From assembly GCA_032622095.1 (NCBI GenBank), contig CP136063.1, positions 9,901,814-9,965,813 of the forward strand: a stretch of DNA of 64,000 bases, given 5' to 3'. The DNA comes from Siphonodentalium dalli. Its lineage: Eukaryota; Mollusca; Scaphopoda; Gadilida; Siphonodentaliidae. This document shows positions 42,431 to 56,800 of this stretch, in pieces (the stretch's first letter is position 1; the number at the start of each line of letters is the position of its first letter). Both the position numbers and the translations under genes were made by a program. Under the pieces are notes generated by a model that worked only from the letters and a program-made list of their open reading frames with translations, did no database searches and was not told the origin of the DNA.

Positions 42431-43309
42431 GTGAGCCACCATATACTTCTATTCCATGTGTAAGAATCATGTTTTGTGATGCCATTTGGATATACAATTT
42501 ATGAGAATACGTGTTACACTTTGAAAGCAAGAATATTATCTATTCCCACCAAATATCTACAGAGGGTTTCACATCACTTAACCTGGGCAACGGCGGGTAA
42601 ACATGCTAGTAATTTATATTTATTGCTAATAATATGATCTTGGTGTCGTTACCATTTCTGACTATGGTTTTCTTGTTAAATATCTGTCAAGTCAATCAAT
42701 GTTTCCCGTATACGTCCATAACATGGTAGACTATCGCCGAATAGATAGCACGGGTATGAGATGAACATAACTGCAATTATGACTTTGTGTTGACTTTACA
42801 CTTAATTTTCGAGTCACCGACTATTTTGTTTGTAGCGCCTTGATATACGGGTTTAGTAACATTCTATGCCATTAATATGCTTAATTTAAAATACTATACA
42901 TGTAATTCATCACAATTTTGAAACGTCTGTGTTTCAAAAGATGCCCATAGAGAAATAGAAAACAGCTGAAATCATAATAAAAATATAGAAAATCCCCCGT
43001 TATGGGTCTCAGAATGCAATAGAATTCAAACTAAAAATAAATTCAAGGGAAGAGGAATTAATCTATCTTTAAAATATAGAGTTATTCCCCGTCCATTGAA
43101 AATAAGACACTTTGCGCAACAAAGCCAGATGAAACTTCAGCACAAAACACATTGATAAACACCCCCTTGGAACCGGTCTTGCTCGAAATGCTTTTTGGAT
43201 CCTGCCAAATCGAATTACATCTGACCATTCATTCTATTCAAGTCGCCGTAGCTAAATTTATCACACCAGTTTATACGTCGATATATTTACACTTAATGGT
43301 GCAGCGAAG
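42431..43309. other. no gene recognised
   Basis: No supported feature. Confidence 0.4.
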
Positions 43310-44083
43310 CTGATCGTGTAGATATCGTCTGGGTAATATCACTAACCTAACAACACACTTAATAATGTAATGCGCCTGTATTAAGGTAGATCTCGTCTGG
43401 GTAATATCACTAACACCACAACACACTTATTCATGTAATGCACCTGTATTAAGGTAGATCTCGTCTGGGTAATATCACTAACCTAACAACACACTTATTC
43501 GTGTAATGCGCCTGTATTAAGGTAGATCTCGTCTGGGTAATATCATTAACATCACAACACACTTATTCATGTAATGCACCTGTATTAAGGTAGATCTCGT
43601 CTGGGTAATATCACTAACCTAACAACACACTTATTCGTGTAATGCGCCTGTATTAAGGTAGATCTCGTCTGGGTAATATCATTAACATCACAACACACTT
43701 ATTCGTGTAATGCACCTGTATTAAGGTAGATCTCGTCTGGGTAATATCATTAACATCACAACACACTTATTCATGTAATGCACCTGTATTAAGGTAGATC
43801 TCGTCTGGGTAATATCACTAACCTAACAACACACTTAATAATGTAATGCGCCTGTATTAAGGTAGATCTCGTCTGGGTAATATCACTAACATCACAACAC
43901 ACTTATTCATGTAATGCACCTGTATTAAGGTAGATCTCGTCTGGGTAATATCATTAACATCACAACACACTTATTCATGTAATGCACCTGTATTAAGGTA
44001 GATCTCGTCTGGGTAATATCACTAACCTAACAACACACTTAATAATGTAATGCGCCTGTATTAAGGTAGATCTCGTCTGACCA
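43310..44083. repeat. 68-bp minisatellite, about 11-12 copies
   Basis: Unit starts ACTAACCTAACAACACACTT and contains CTGTATTAAGGTAGATCTCG. Two subtypes (CTAACC/ATTCGTG... and ATTAACATCACAA...) alternate in a partly regular order, which suggests dimer-wise expansion. Confidence 0.95.
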
Positions 44084-44720
44084 ATGTCATTAACACCATA
44101 ACACACTCAATATTTCAATACGCCTGTATTAAGGTAGCGTTTTTATTGTCAATTACACTGACTCACAACATACCAGTTCATGCAATGCATAATTATGTTG
44201 TATTTGTTTGATTATGGTAGCTATCATCTGTTCAATGTCTCCAATCTATCAACTTCGCTGTGCGTTGTATATGTTACGTTCATTTGATTAGTTATTGTCA
44301 CGAACTTCACAACACAATTATGCATCCGTTGTATCCGTTGCGTGTGTTCATTTGAAACATGACGAGTAGCTGGATGGTTACCATTGTGTTAATCTGGGAC
44401 ATGATGGTTGTTCGTTACACTAGTTGTTTATGTTGGGTGAGCCAGTAGTCTCGTGTTAATAGTACATTACCCCACCTTACAGATTTGAGCACAGCCTGCC
44501 CATGTGTGACAGGTGGTGAGGTTTTCCGAGTTTCGGGACAAAATATCTGGCGGAGGGTGAGATGTGTCCATGGCCAAATCGCAGGTCATGATGAATCATG
44601 TTCCTCCAAACCAAGAGCCTCATTCTGTTTTTTGTTTTATATAATTTCGCACCAGCGATATTCAAATCAAATCGATCATTGAATGCATGGGAGACTCTGA
44701 AATCTGATGTGAACAAGCAC
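44084..44720. other. decayed repeat edge, then no supported gene
   Basis: Diverged 68-bp-like phrases fade out by about 44200. A possible tiny exon at 44483-44515 (acceptor CCACCTTACAG, donor GTG|GTGAGG, phase 1) was considered but is too short to support. Confidence 0.4.
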
Positions 44721-44724
44721 TCTG

Positions 44725-45660
44725 ACTCATAAGTCGCTTCGCGTATATAAGAGAATGCATTGGTCTAACAAATGCTATATTATATTTTATAGTTGTTCAA
44801 ATATGCATGAACAAATTGGTGTCAAGATTGTAAGAAAAAATGATCAAAAATACTGAAAGTTGTTAAAGAATTTAAAGGGATACTGTACTCAAATGTTGTT
44901 GTTGGTTTCTTTAGTCTCTGAGTTGTAGAATAAGGTAACCATATTTCCATTATTTTAAAGTCTGTTGAGTACGAAGTAATGTTACGGATGGCAGATTAGC
45001 CGGAATGCGAAAAAAACAATTGTCGTTGTCGAGTAATTTTAGCACAGTTTTCAAGAAAATGTTATATTGTATGCATACTAGTCCCACATACTCATTAAAT
45101 CATTGTAGAGTCATTGAGTGGCTTGAGTTTACGCCCAGTATCAACCTATGTTTTACACGATCGTGTGTGCTTCGCTTTACCAAATCCACTATCCGTGAAT
45201 GATTTTGATTACGTTTTTTACACGGAAATTCGTAATTTAATTTATGACTCCAGCCATAAATTAAATTTATATCAAATTATTAACTTTGATTTTAGGATAA
45301 CCTATTAACCTGAACGTTTACGGAATACATCTTCGACTCACATTACTTAGTTTTCTATATATTATCGATATTAGATCGGTGTTATCACCTGGAATTTATT
45401 GAAAATAGCGTACAGTACCCATTTAAGAAAATATATTAAAAATATATTAAAAATTGATAAAGAAAATAAGAAAACACGATAAAAAGTGATACAAGTGTTA
45501 AAGAATATAAGAACAAAAATTGTTATAGATTGTAAGAAAGATGATAAACAATGATACAAATTGTTATAGAATCTAAGAATAATTGATAAACATAATGTTA
45601 GGCCAGTGCATTCTCTTACACATGCACTGGCGCAGGGTCTTTAGTGTTGCGCTAGCGAAG
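44725..45660. mobile_element. hairpin MITE family 1 remnants flanking unique sequence
   Basis: A half hairpin at 44733-44763 (CGTATATAAGAGAATGCATT) is followed by the family's GAATGTAAGAAAAAATGAT-type sequence. Similar internal repeats occur at 45425-45590, and the other hairpin arm at about 45602-45625. The two halves may be one element with a roughly 500-bp insertion or large internal expansion. Confidence 0.5.
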
Positions 45661-45685
45661 CTCCCGTCATGAATTGGTTAAATGA

Positions 45686-48600
45686 CACTCCCGTATGGAG
45701 CAGACGACAGTGCATTGTTCTCTCTGTGTTGGGCTCCATAACACTCCCGTATGGAGCAGACGACAGTGCATTGTTCTCTCTGTGTTGGGCTCCGTACAGG
45801 ACTCCCGTAAGGAGCAGAAGACAGTGCATTGTTCTCTCTGTGTTGGGCTCCGTACAGGACTCCCGTATGGAGCAGACGACAGTGCATTGTTCTCTGTGTG
45901 TTGGGCTCCATAACACTCCCGTATGGAGCAGACGACAGTGCATTGTTCTCTCCGTGTTGGGCTCCATAACACTCCCGTATGGAGCAGACGACAGAGAATT
46001 ACTCTCTCTGTGTTGGGCTCCGTACAGGACTCCCGTATGGAGCAGACGACAGTGCATTGTTCTCTCTGTGTTGGGCTCCGTACAGGACTCCCGTATGGAG
46101 TAGACGACAGTGCATTGTTCTCTCTGTGTTGGGCTCCGTACAGGACTCCCGTATGGAGCAGAAGACAGTGCATTGTTCTCTCTGTGTTGGGCTCCGTACA
46201 GGACTCCCGTATGCAGCAGAAGACAGTGCATTGTTCTCTCTGTGTTGGGCTCCGTACAGGACTCCCGTATGGAGCAGACGACAGTGCATTGTTCTCTCTG
46301 TGTTGGGCTCCGTACAGGACTCCCGTATGGAGCAGACGACAGTGCATTGTTCTCTCTGTGTTGGGCTCCGTACAGGACTCCCGTATCGAGCAGAAGACAG
46401 TGCATTGTTCTCTCTGTGTTGGGCTCCGTACAGGACTCCCGTATGGAGCAGAAGACAGTGCATTGTTCTCTCTGTGTTGGGCTCCGTACAGAACTCCCGT
46501 ATGGAGCAGACGACAGTGCATTGTTCTCTCTGTATTGGGCTCCGTACAGGACTCCCGTATGGAGCAGAAGACAGTGCATTGTTCTCTCTGTGTTGGGCCC
46601 CGTACAGGACTCCCGTATGGAGTAGACGACAGTGCATTGTTCTCTCTGTGTTGGGCTCCGTACAGGACTCCCGTATGGAGTAGACGACAGTGCATTGTTC
46701 TCTCTGTGTTGGGCTCCGTACAGGACTCCCGTATGGAGCAGAAGACAGTGCATTGTTCTCTCTGTGTTGGGCTCCGTACAGGACTCCCGTATGGAGCAGA
46801 AGACAGTGCATTGTTCTCTCTGTGTTGGGCTCCATACAGGACTCCCGTATGGAGCAGACGACAGTGCATTGTGCTCTCTGTGTTGGGCTCCATACAGGAC
46901 TCCCGTATGGAGCAGACGACAGTGCATTGTTCTCTCTGTGTTGGGCTCCGTACAGGACTCCCGTATGGAGTAGACGACAGTGCATTGTTCTCTCTGTGTT
47001 GGGCTCCGTACAGGACTCCCGTATGGAGCAGAAGACAGTGCATTGTTCTCTCTGTGTTGGGCTCCGTACAGGACTCCCGTATGGAGTAAACGACAGTGCA
47101 TTGTTCTCTCTGTGTTGGGCTCCGTACAGGACTCCCGTATGGAGTAGACGACAGTGCATTGTTCTCTCTGTGTTGGGCTCCGTACAGGACTCCCGTATGG
47201 AGTAGACGACAGTGCATTGTTCTCTCTGTGTTGGGCTCCGTACAGGACTCCCGTATGGAGTAGACGACAGTGCATTGTTCTCTCTGTGTTGGGCTCCGTA
47301 CAGGACTCCCGTATGGAGCAGAAGACAGTGCATTGTTCTCTCTGTGTTGGGCTCCGTACAGGACTCCCGTATGGAGCAGACGACAGTGCATTGTTCTCTC
47401 TGTGTTGGGCTCCATACAGGACTCCCGTATGGAGCAGACGACAGTGCATTATGCTCTCTGTGTTGGGCTCCATACAGGACTCCCGTATGGAGCAGACGAC
47501 AGTGCATTGTTCTCTCTTTGTTGGGCTCCGTACAGGACTCCCGTATGGAGTAGACGACAGTGCATTGTTCTCTCTGTGTTGGGCTCCGTACAGGACTCCC
47601 GTATGGAGCAGACGACAGTGCATTGTTCTCTCTGTGTTGGGCTCCGTACAGGACTCCCGTATGGAGCAGACGACAGTGCATTGTTCTCTCTGTGTTGGGC
47701 TCCGTACAGGACTCCCGTATGGAGCAGAAGACAGTGCATTGTTCTCTCTGTGTTGGGCTCCGTACAGGACTCCCGTATGGAGCAGACGACAGTGCATTGT
47801 TCTCTCTGTGTTGGGCTCCGTACAGGACTCCCGTATGGAGCAGACGACAGTGCATTGTTCTCTCTGTGTTGGGCTCCGTACAGGACTCCCGTATGGAGCA
47901 GACGACAGTGCATTGTTCTCTCTGTGTTGGGCTCCGTACAGGACTCCCGTATCGAGCAGAAGACAGTGCATTGTTCTCTCTGTGTTGGGCTCCGTACAGG
48001 ACTCCCGTATGGAGCAGACGACAGTGCATTGTTCTCTCTGTGTTGGGCTCCGTACAGGACTCCCGTATGGAGCAGAAGACAGTGCATTGTTCTCTCTGTG
48101 TTGGGCTCCGTACAGGACTCCCGTATGGAGCAGAAGACAGTGCATTCTTCTCTCTGTGTTGGGCTCCGTACAGGACTCCCGTATGGAGCAGAAGACAGTG
48201 CATTGTTCTCTCTGTCTTGGGCTCCGTACAGGACTCCCGTATGGAGCAGACGACAGTGCATTGTTCTCTCTGTGTTGGGCTCCGTACAGGACTCCCGTAT
48301 GGAGCAGACGACAGTGCATTGTTCTCTCTGTGTTGGGCTCCGTACAGAACTCCCGTATGGAGCAGACGACAGTGCATTGTTCTCTCTGTGTTGGGCTCCG
48401 TACAGGACTCCCGTATGGAGCAGAAGACAGTGCATTGTTCTCTCTGTGTTGGGCTCCGTACAGGACTCCCGTATGGAGCAGACGACGGTGCATTGTTCTC
48501 TCTGTGTTGGGCTCCGTACAGGACTCCCGTATGGAGCAGACGACAGTGCATTGTTCTCTCTGTGTTGGGCTCCGTACAGGACTCCCGTATGGAGCAGAAG

Positions 48601-50869
48601 ACAGTGCATTGTTCTATCTGTGTTGGGCTCCGTACAGGACTCCCGTATGGAGCAGAAGACAGTGCATTGTTCTCTCTGTGTTGGGCTCCGTACAGGACTC
48701 CCGTATGGAGCAGAAGACAGTGCATTGTTCTCTCTGTGTTGGGCTCCGTACAGGACTCCCGTATGGAGCAGACGACAGTGCATTGTTCCCTCTGTGTTGG
48801 GCTCCGTACAGGACTCCCGTATGGAGCAGACGACAGTGCATTGTTCTCTCTGTGTTGGGCTCCGTACAGGACTCCCGTATGGAGCAGACGACAGTGCATT
48901 GTTCTCTCTGTGTTGGGCTCCGTACAGGACTCCCGTATGGAGCAGAAGACAGTGCATTGTTCTATCTGTGTTGGGCTCCGTACAGGACTCCCGTATGGAG
49001 CAGAAGACAGTGCATTGTTCTCTCTGTGTTGGGCTCCGTACAGGACTCCCGTATGGAGCAGAAGACAGTGCATTGTTCTCTCTGTGTTGGGCTCCGTACA
49101 GGACTCCCGTATGGAGCAGACGACAGTGCATTGTTCTCTCTGTGTTGGGCTCCGTACAGGACTCCCGTATGGAGCAGACGACAGTGCATTGTTCTCTCTG
49201 TGTTGGGCTCCGTACAGGACTACCGTATGGAGCAGACGACAGTGCATTGTTCTCTCTGTGTTGGGCTCCGTACAGGACTCCCGTATGGAGCAGACGACAG
49301 TGCATTGTTCTCTCTGTGTTGGGCTCCGTACAGGACTCCCGTATGGAGCAGACGACAGTGCATTGTTCTCTCTGTGTTGGGCTCCGTACAGGACTCCCGT
49401 ATGGAGCAGAAGACAGTGCATTGTTCTCTCTGTGTTGGGCTCCGTACAGGACTCCCGTATGGAGCAGACGACAGTGCATTGTTCTATCTGTGTTGGGCTC
49501 CGTACAGGACTCCCGTATGGAGCAGACGACAGTGCATTGTTCTCTCTGTGTTGGGCTCCGTACAGGACTCCCGTATGGAGCAGACGACAGTGCATTGTTC
49601 TCTCTGTCTTGGGCTCCGTACAGGACTCCCGTATGGAGCAGAAGACAGTGCATTGTTCTCTCTGTGTTGGGCTCCGTACAGGACTCCCGTATGGAGCAGA
49701 AGACAGTGCATTGTTCTATCTGTGTTGGGCTCCGTACAGGACTCCCGTATGGAGCAGACGACAGTGCATTGTTCTATCTGTGTTGGGCTCCGTACAGGAC
49801 TCCCGTATGGAGCAGACGACAGTGCATTGTTCTCTCTGTCTTGGGCTCCATACAGGACTCCCGTATGGAGCAGACGACAGTGCATTGTTCTCTCTGTGTT
49901 GGGCTCCATACAGGACTCCCGTATGGAGCAGACGACAGTGCATTGTTCTCTCTCTGTGTTGGGCTTCGTACAGGACTCCCGTATGGAGCAGACGACAGTG
50001 CATTGTTCTCTCTGTGTTGGGCTCCATACAGGACTCCCGTATGGAGCAGACGACAGTGCATTGTTCTCTCTCTGTGTTGGGCTCCGTACAGGACTCCCGT
50101 ATGGAGCAGAAGACAGTGCATTGTTCTCTCTGTGTTGGGCTCCGTACAGGACTCCCGTATGGAGCAGAAGACAGTGCATTGTTCTCTCTGTGTTGGGCTC
50201 CGTACAGGACTCCCGTATCGAGCAGAAGACAGTGCATTGTTCTCTCTGTGTTGGGCTCCGTACAGGACTCCCGTATCGAGCAGAAGACAGTGCATTGTTC
50301 TCTCTGTGTTGGGCGCCATACAGGACTCCCGTATGGAGCAGACGACAGTGCATTGTTCTCTGTGTGTTGGGCTCCATACAGGACTCCCGTATGGAGCAGA
50401 AGACAGTGCATTGTTCTCTGTGTGTTGGGCTCCATACAGGACTCCCGTATGGTGCAGAAGACAGTGCATTGTTCTCTCTGTGTTGGGCGCCATACAGGAC
50501 TCCCGTATGGAGCAGACGACAGTGCATTGTTCTCTCTGTGTTGGGCTCCATACAGGACTCCCGTATGGAGCAGACGACAGTGCATTGTTCTCTCTGTGTT
50601 GGGCTCCGTACAGGACTCCCGTATGGAGCAGAAGACAGTGCATTGTTCTCTCCGTGTTGGGCTCCATAACACTCCCGTATGGAGCAGACGACAGTGCATT
50701 GTTCTCTCTGTGTTGGGCTCCGTACAGGACGCCCGGATGGAGCAGACGACAGTGCATTGTTCTCTCTGTGTTGGGTTCCGTACAGGACTCCCGTATGGAG
50801 CAGACGACAGTGCATTGTTCTCTCTGTGTTGGGCTCCGTACAGGACTCCCGTATGGAGCAGACGACAGG
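45686..50869. repeat. 58-bp satellite array, about 90 copies
   Basis: Unit: GTATGGAGCAGACGACAGTG, CATTGTTCTCTCTGTGTTGG, GCTCCGTACAGGACTCCC. The consensus holds no stop triplet on either strand. Since 58 is not a multiple of 3, all six frames stay open for kilobases, giving meaningless ORFs of over 1,000 codons on both strands. GCTCC(G/A)TAC and GTATGGAGC can pair across a 9-nt loop. Recurrent variants (CGAC/AGAC, GAGTAG, CTATCTG, CTCCATAC) are mixed along the array. The left edge has shorter units (CTCCATAACACTCCC). Confidence 0.97.
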
Positions 50870-53800
50870 AGGCTTTATTAGCACTCAGGATTATTAGTGC
50901 CTGCTGATAGCCCCACTCCCTGTCTTTATTAGCACTCAGGATTATTAGTGCCTGCTGATAGCCCCACTCCCTGTCTGTATTAGCACTCAGGATTATTAGT
51001 GCCTGCTGATAGCCCCACTCCCTGTCTTTATTAGCACTCAGGATTATTAGTGCCTGCTGATAGCCCCACTCCCTGTCTGTATTAGCACTCAGGATTATTA
51101 GTGCCTGCTGATAGCCCCACTCCCTGTCTTTATTAGCACTCAGGATTATTAGTGCCTGCTGATAGCCCCACTCCCTGTCTTTATTAGCACTCAGGATTAT
51201 TAGTGCCTGCTGATAGCCCCACTCCCTGTCTTTATTATCACTCAGGATTATTAGTGCCTGCTGATAGCCCCACTCCCTGTCTTTATTAGCACTCAGGATT
51301 ATTAGTGCCTGCTGATAGCCCCACTCCCAGTCTTTATTAGCACTCAGGATTATTAGTGCCTGCTGATAGCCCCACTCCCAGTCTTTTTTAGCACTCAGGA
51401 TTATTAGTGCCTGTTGATAGCCCCACTCCCTGTCTTTATTAGCACTCAGGATTATTAGTGCCTGTTGATAGCCCCACTCCCTGTCTTTATTAGCACTCAG
51501 GATTATTAGTGCCTGCTGATAGCCCCACTCCCAGTCTTTATTAGCACTCAGGATTATTAGTGCCTGCTGATAGCCCCACTCCCTGTCTTTATTAGCACTC
51601 AGGATTATTAGTGCCTGCTGATAGCCCCACTCCCTGTCTTTATTAGCACTCAGGATTATTAGTGCCTGCTGATAGCCCCACTCCCTGTCTTTATTAGCAC
51701 TCATGATTATTAGTGCCTGCTGATAGCCCCACTCCCAGTCTTTATTAGCACTCAGGATTATTAGTGCCTGCTGATAGTCCAACTCCCTGTCTTTATTAGC
51801 ACTCAGGATTATTAGTGCCTGCTGATAGTCCCACTCCCTGTCTTTATTAGCACTCAGGATTATTAGTGCCTGCTGATAGCCCCACTCCCTGTCTTTATTA
51901 GCACTCAGGATTATTAGTGCCTGCTGATAGTCCCACTCCCTGTCTTTATTAGCACTCAGGATTATTAGTGCCTGCTGATAGCCCCACTCCCTGTCTTTAT
52001 TAGCACTCAGGATTATTAGTGCCTGCTGATAGTCCCACTCCCTGTCTTTATTAGCACTCAGGATTATTAGTGCCTGCTGATAGCCCCACTCCCTGTCTTT
52101 ATTAGCACTCATGATTATTAGTGCCTGCTGATAGCCCCACTCCCAGTCTTTATTAGCACTCAGGATTATTAGTGCCTGCTGATAGTCCCACTCCCTGTCT
52201 TTATTAGCACTCAGGATTATTAGTGCCTGCTGATAGCCCCACTCCCTGTCTTTATTAGCACTCATGATTATTAGTGCCTGCTGATACCCCCACTCCCTGT
52301 CTTTATTAGCACTCAGGATTATTAGTGCCTGCTGATAGCCCCACTCCCAGTCTTTATTAGCACTCAGGATTATTAGTGCCTGCTGATAGCCCCACTCCCT
52401 GTCTTTATTAGCACTCAGGATTATTAGTGCCTGCTGATAGCCCCACTCCCTGTCTTTATTAGCACTCAGGATTATTAGTGCCTGCTGATAGCCCCACTCC
52501 CTGTCTTTATTATCACTCAGGATTATTAGTGCCTGCTGATAGCCCCACTCCCTGTCTTTATTAGCACTCAGGATTATTAGTGCCTGCTGATAGTCCCACT
52601 CCCTGTCTTTATTAGCACTCATGATTATTAGTGCCTGCTGATAGCCCCACTCCCTGTCTTTATTAGCACTCAGGATCAATAGTGCCTGCTGATAGCCCCA
52701 CTCCCTGTCTTTATTAGCACTCAGGATTATTAGTGCCTGCTGATAGTCCCACTCCCTGTCTTTATTAGCACTCAGGATTATTAGTGCCTGCTGATAGTCC
52801 CACTCCCTGTCTTTATTAGCACTCAGGATTATTAGTGCCTGCTGATAGCCCCACTCCCTGTCTTTATTAGCACTCATGATTATTAGTGCCTGCTGATAGC
52901 CCCACTCCCAGTCTTTATTAGCACTCATGATTATTAGTGCCTGCTGATAGCCCCACTCCCTGTCTTTATTAGCACTCAGGATTATTAGTGCCTGCTGATA
53001 GCCCCACTCCCAGTCTTTATTAGCACTCAGGATTATTAGTGCCTGCTGATAGCCCCACTCCCTGTCTTTATTAGCACTCATGATTATTAGTGCCTGCTGA
53101 TAGTCCCACTCCCTGTCTTTATTAGCACTCATGATTATTAGTGCCTGCTGATAGCCCCACTCCCAGTCTTTATTAGCACTCAGGATTATTAGTGCCTGCT
53201 GATAGTCCCACTCCCTGTCTTTATTAGCACTCAGGATTATTAGTGCCTGCTGATAGCCCCACTCCCAGTCTTTATTAGCACTCAGGATTATTAGTGCCTG
53301 CTGATAGCCCCACTCCCTGTCTTTATTAGCACTCATGATTATTAGTGCCTGCTGATAGCCCCACTCCCAGTCTTTATTAGCACTCAGGATTATTAGTGCC
53401 TGCTGATAGCCCCACTCCCTGTCTTTATTAGCACTCATGATTATTAGTGCCTGCTGATAGCCCCACTCCCAGTCTTTATTAGCACTCAGGATTATTAGTG
53501 CCTGCTGATAGTCCCACTCCCTGTCTTTATTAGCACTCAGGATTATTAGTGCCTGCTGATAGCCCCACTCCCTGTCTTTATTAGCACTCAGGATTATTAG
53601 TGCCTGCTGATAGCCCCACTCCCTGTCTTTATTAGCACTCAGGATTATTAGTGCCTGCTGATAGCCCCACTCCCAGTCTTTATTAGCACTCAGGATTATT
53701 AGTGCCTGCTGATAGCCCCACTCCCTGTCTTTATTAGCACTCAGGATTATTAGTGCCTGCTGATAGCCCCACTCCCTGTCTTTATTAGCACTCAGGATTA

Positions 53801-56800
53801 TTAGTGCCTGCTGATAGCCCCACTCCCTGTCTTTATTAGCACTCAGGATTATTAGTGCCTGCTGATAGTCCCACTCCCTGTCTTTATTAGCACTCAGGAT
53901 TATTAGTGCCTGCTGATAGCCCCACTCCCTGTCTTTATTAGCACTCAGGATTATTAGTGCCTGCTGATAGCCCCACTCCCTGTCTTTATTAGCACTCAGG
54001 ATTATTAGTGCCAGCTGATAGCCCCACTCCCTGTCTTTATTAGCACTCAGGATTATTAGTGCCTGCTGATAGCCCCACTCCCAGTCTTTATTAGCACTCA
54101 GGATTATTAGTGCCTGCTGATAGCCCCACTCCCTGTCTTTATTAGCACTCATGATTATTAGTACCTGCTGATAGCCCCACTCCCTGTCTTTATTAGCACT
54201 CAGGATTATTAGTGCCGTCTGATAGCCCCACTCCCTGTCTTTATTACACTCAGGATTATTAGTGCCTGCTGATAGCCCCACTCCCTGTCTTTATTAGCAC
54301 TCAGGATTATTAGTGCCTGCTGATAGCCCCACTCCCTGTCTTTATTAGCACTCAGGATTATTAGTGCCTGCTGATAGCCCCACTCCCTGTCTTTATTAGC
54401 ACTCAGGATTATTAGTGCCTGCTGATAGCCCCACTCCCTGTCTTTATTATCACTCAGGATTATTAGTGCCTGCTGATAGCCCCACTCCCTGTCTTTATTA
54501 GCACTCAGGATTATTAGTGCCTGCTGATAGCCCCACTCCCTGTCTTTATTAGCACTCAGGATTATTAGTGCCTGCTGATAGCCCCACTCCCTGTCTTTAT
54601 TAGGACTCAGGATTATTAGTGCCTGCTGATAGCCCCACTCCCTGTCTTTATTAGGACTCAGGATTATTAGTGCCGTCTGATAGCCCCACTCCCTGTCTTT
54701 ATTAGCACTCAGGATTATTAGTGCCTGCTGATAGCCCCACTCCCTGTCTTTATTAGCACTCAGGATTATTAGTGCCTGCTGATAGCCCCACTCCCTGTCT
54801 TTATTAGCACTCAGGATTATTAGTAACTGCTGATCGCCCCACTCCCTGGCTTTATTAGCACTCATGATTATTAGTGCCTGCTGATAGCCCCACTCCCTGT
54901 CTTTATTAGCACTCAGGATTATTAGTGCCTGCTGATAGCCCCACTCCCTGTCTTTATTAGCACTCATGATTATTAGTGCCTGCTGATAGCCCCACTCCCT
55001 GTCTTTATTATCACTCAGGATTATTAGTGCCTGCTGATAGCCCCACTCCCTGTCTTTATTAGCACTCAGGATTATTAGTGCCTGCTGATAGCCCCACTCC
55101 CTGTCTTTATTAGCACTCAGGATTATTAGTGCCTGCTGATAGCCCCACTCCCTGTCTTTATTATCACTCAGGATTATTAGTGCCTGCTGATAGCCCCACT
55201 CCCTGTCTTTATTAGCACTCAGGATTATTAGTGCCTGCTGATAGCCCCACTCCCTGTCTTTATTAGCACTCAGGATTATTAGTGCCTGCTGATAGCCCCA
55301 CTCCCTGTCTTTATTAGCACTCAGGATTATTAGTGCCTGCTGATAGCCCCACTCCCAGTCTTTATTAGCACTCAGGATTATTAGTGCCTGCTGATAGCCC
55401 CACTCCCTGTCTTTATTAGCACTCATGATTATTAGTGCCTGCTGATAGCCCCACTCCCAGTCTTTATTAGCACTCAGGATTATTAGTGCCTGCTGATAGC
55501 CCCACTCCCTGTCTTTATTAGCACTCATGATTATTAGTGCCTGCTGATAGCCCCACTCCCAGTCTTTATTAGCACTCAGGATTATTAGTGCCTGCTGATA
55601 GTCCCACTCCCTGTCTTTATTAGCACTCAGGATTATTAGTGCCTGCTGATAGCCCCACTCCCTGTCTTTATTAGCACTCAGGATTATTAGTGCCTGCTGA
55701 TAGCCCCACTCCCTGTCTTTATTAGCACTCAGGATTATTAGTGCCTGCTGATAGCCCCACTCCCAGTCTTTATTAGCACTCAGGATTATTAGTGCCTGCT
55801 GATAGCCCCACTCCCTGTCTTTATTAGCACTCAGGATTATTAGTGCCTGCTGATAGCCCCACTCCCTGTCTTTATTAGCACTCAGGATTATTAGTGCCTG
55901 CTGATAGCCCCACTCCCTGTCTTTATTAGCACTCAGGATTATTAGTGCCTGCTGATAGTCCCACTCCCTGTCTTTATTAGCACTCAGGATTATTAGTGCC
56001 TGCTGATAGCCCCACTCCCTGTCTTTATTAGCACTCAGGATTATTAGTGCCTGCTGATAGCCCCACTGCCTGTCTTTATTAGCACTCAGGATTATTAGTG
56101 CCAGCTGATAGCCCCACTCCCTGTCTTTATTAGCACTCAGGATTATTAGTGCCTGCTGATAGCCCCACTCCCAGTCTTTATTAGCACTCAGGATTATTAG
56201 TGCCTGCTGATAGCCCCACTCCCTGTCTTTATTAGCACTCATGATTATTAGTACCTGCTGATAGCCCCACTCCCTGTCTTTATTAGCACTCAGGATTATT
56301 AGTGCCGTCTGATAGCCCCACTCCCTGTCTTTATTACACTCAGGATTATTAGTGCCTGCTGATAGCCCCACTCCCTGTCTTTATTAGCACTCAGGATTAT
56401 TAGTGCCTGCTGATAGCCCCACTCCCTGTCTTTATTAGCACTCAGGATTATTAGTGCCTGCTGATAGCCCCACTCCCTGTCTTTATTAGCACTCAGGATT
56501 ATTAGTGCCTGCTGATAGCCCCACTCCCTGTCTTTATTATCACTCAGGATTATTAGTGCCTGCTGATAGCCCCACTCCCTGTCTTTATTAGCACTCAGGA
56601 TTATTAGTGCCTGCTGATAGCCCCACTCCCTGTCTTTATTAGCACTCAGGATTATTAGTGCCTGCTGATAGCCCCACTCCCTGTCTTTATTAGGACTCAG
56701 GATTATTAGTGCCTGCTGATAGCCCCACTCCCTGTCTTTATTAGGACTCAGGATTATTAGTGCCGTCTGATAGCCCCACTCCCTGTCTTTATTAGCACTC

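Noticed and set aside
39007-44083. CRISPR-like repeats
   Set aside because: The 29-bp and 68-bp arrays are head-to-tail without unique spacers, and the window is eukaryotic.
44483-44515. Tiny exon encoding LSTACPCVT in the phase of the astacin gene
   Set aside because: Only about 30 nt with two competing donors and no domain; chance is likely.
45641-50907. ORFs of up to about 1,200 codons on both strands
   Set aside because: They follow from a 58-bp unit lacking stop triplets. All six frames are open over the same DNA, so none can be taken as a gene.
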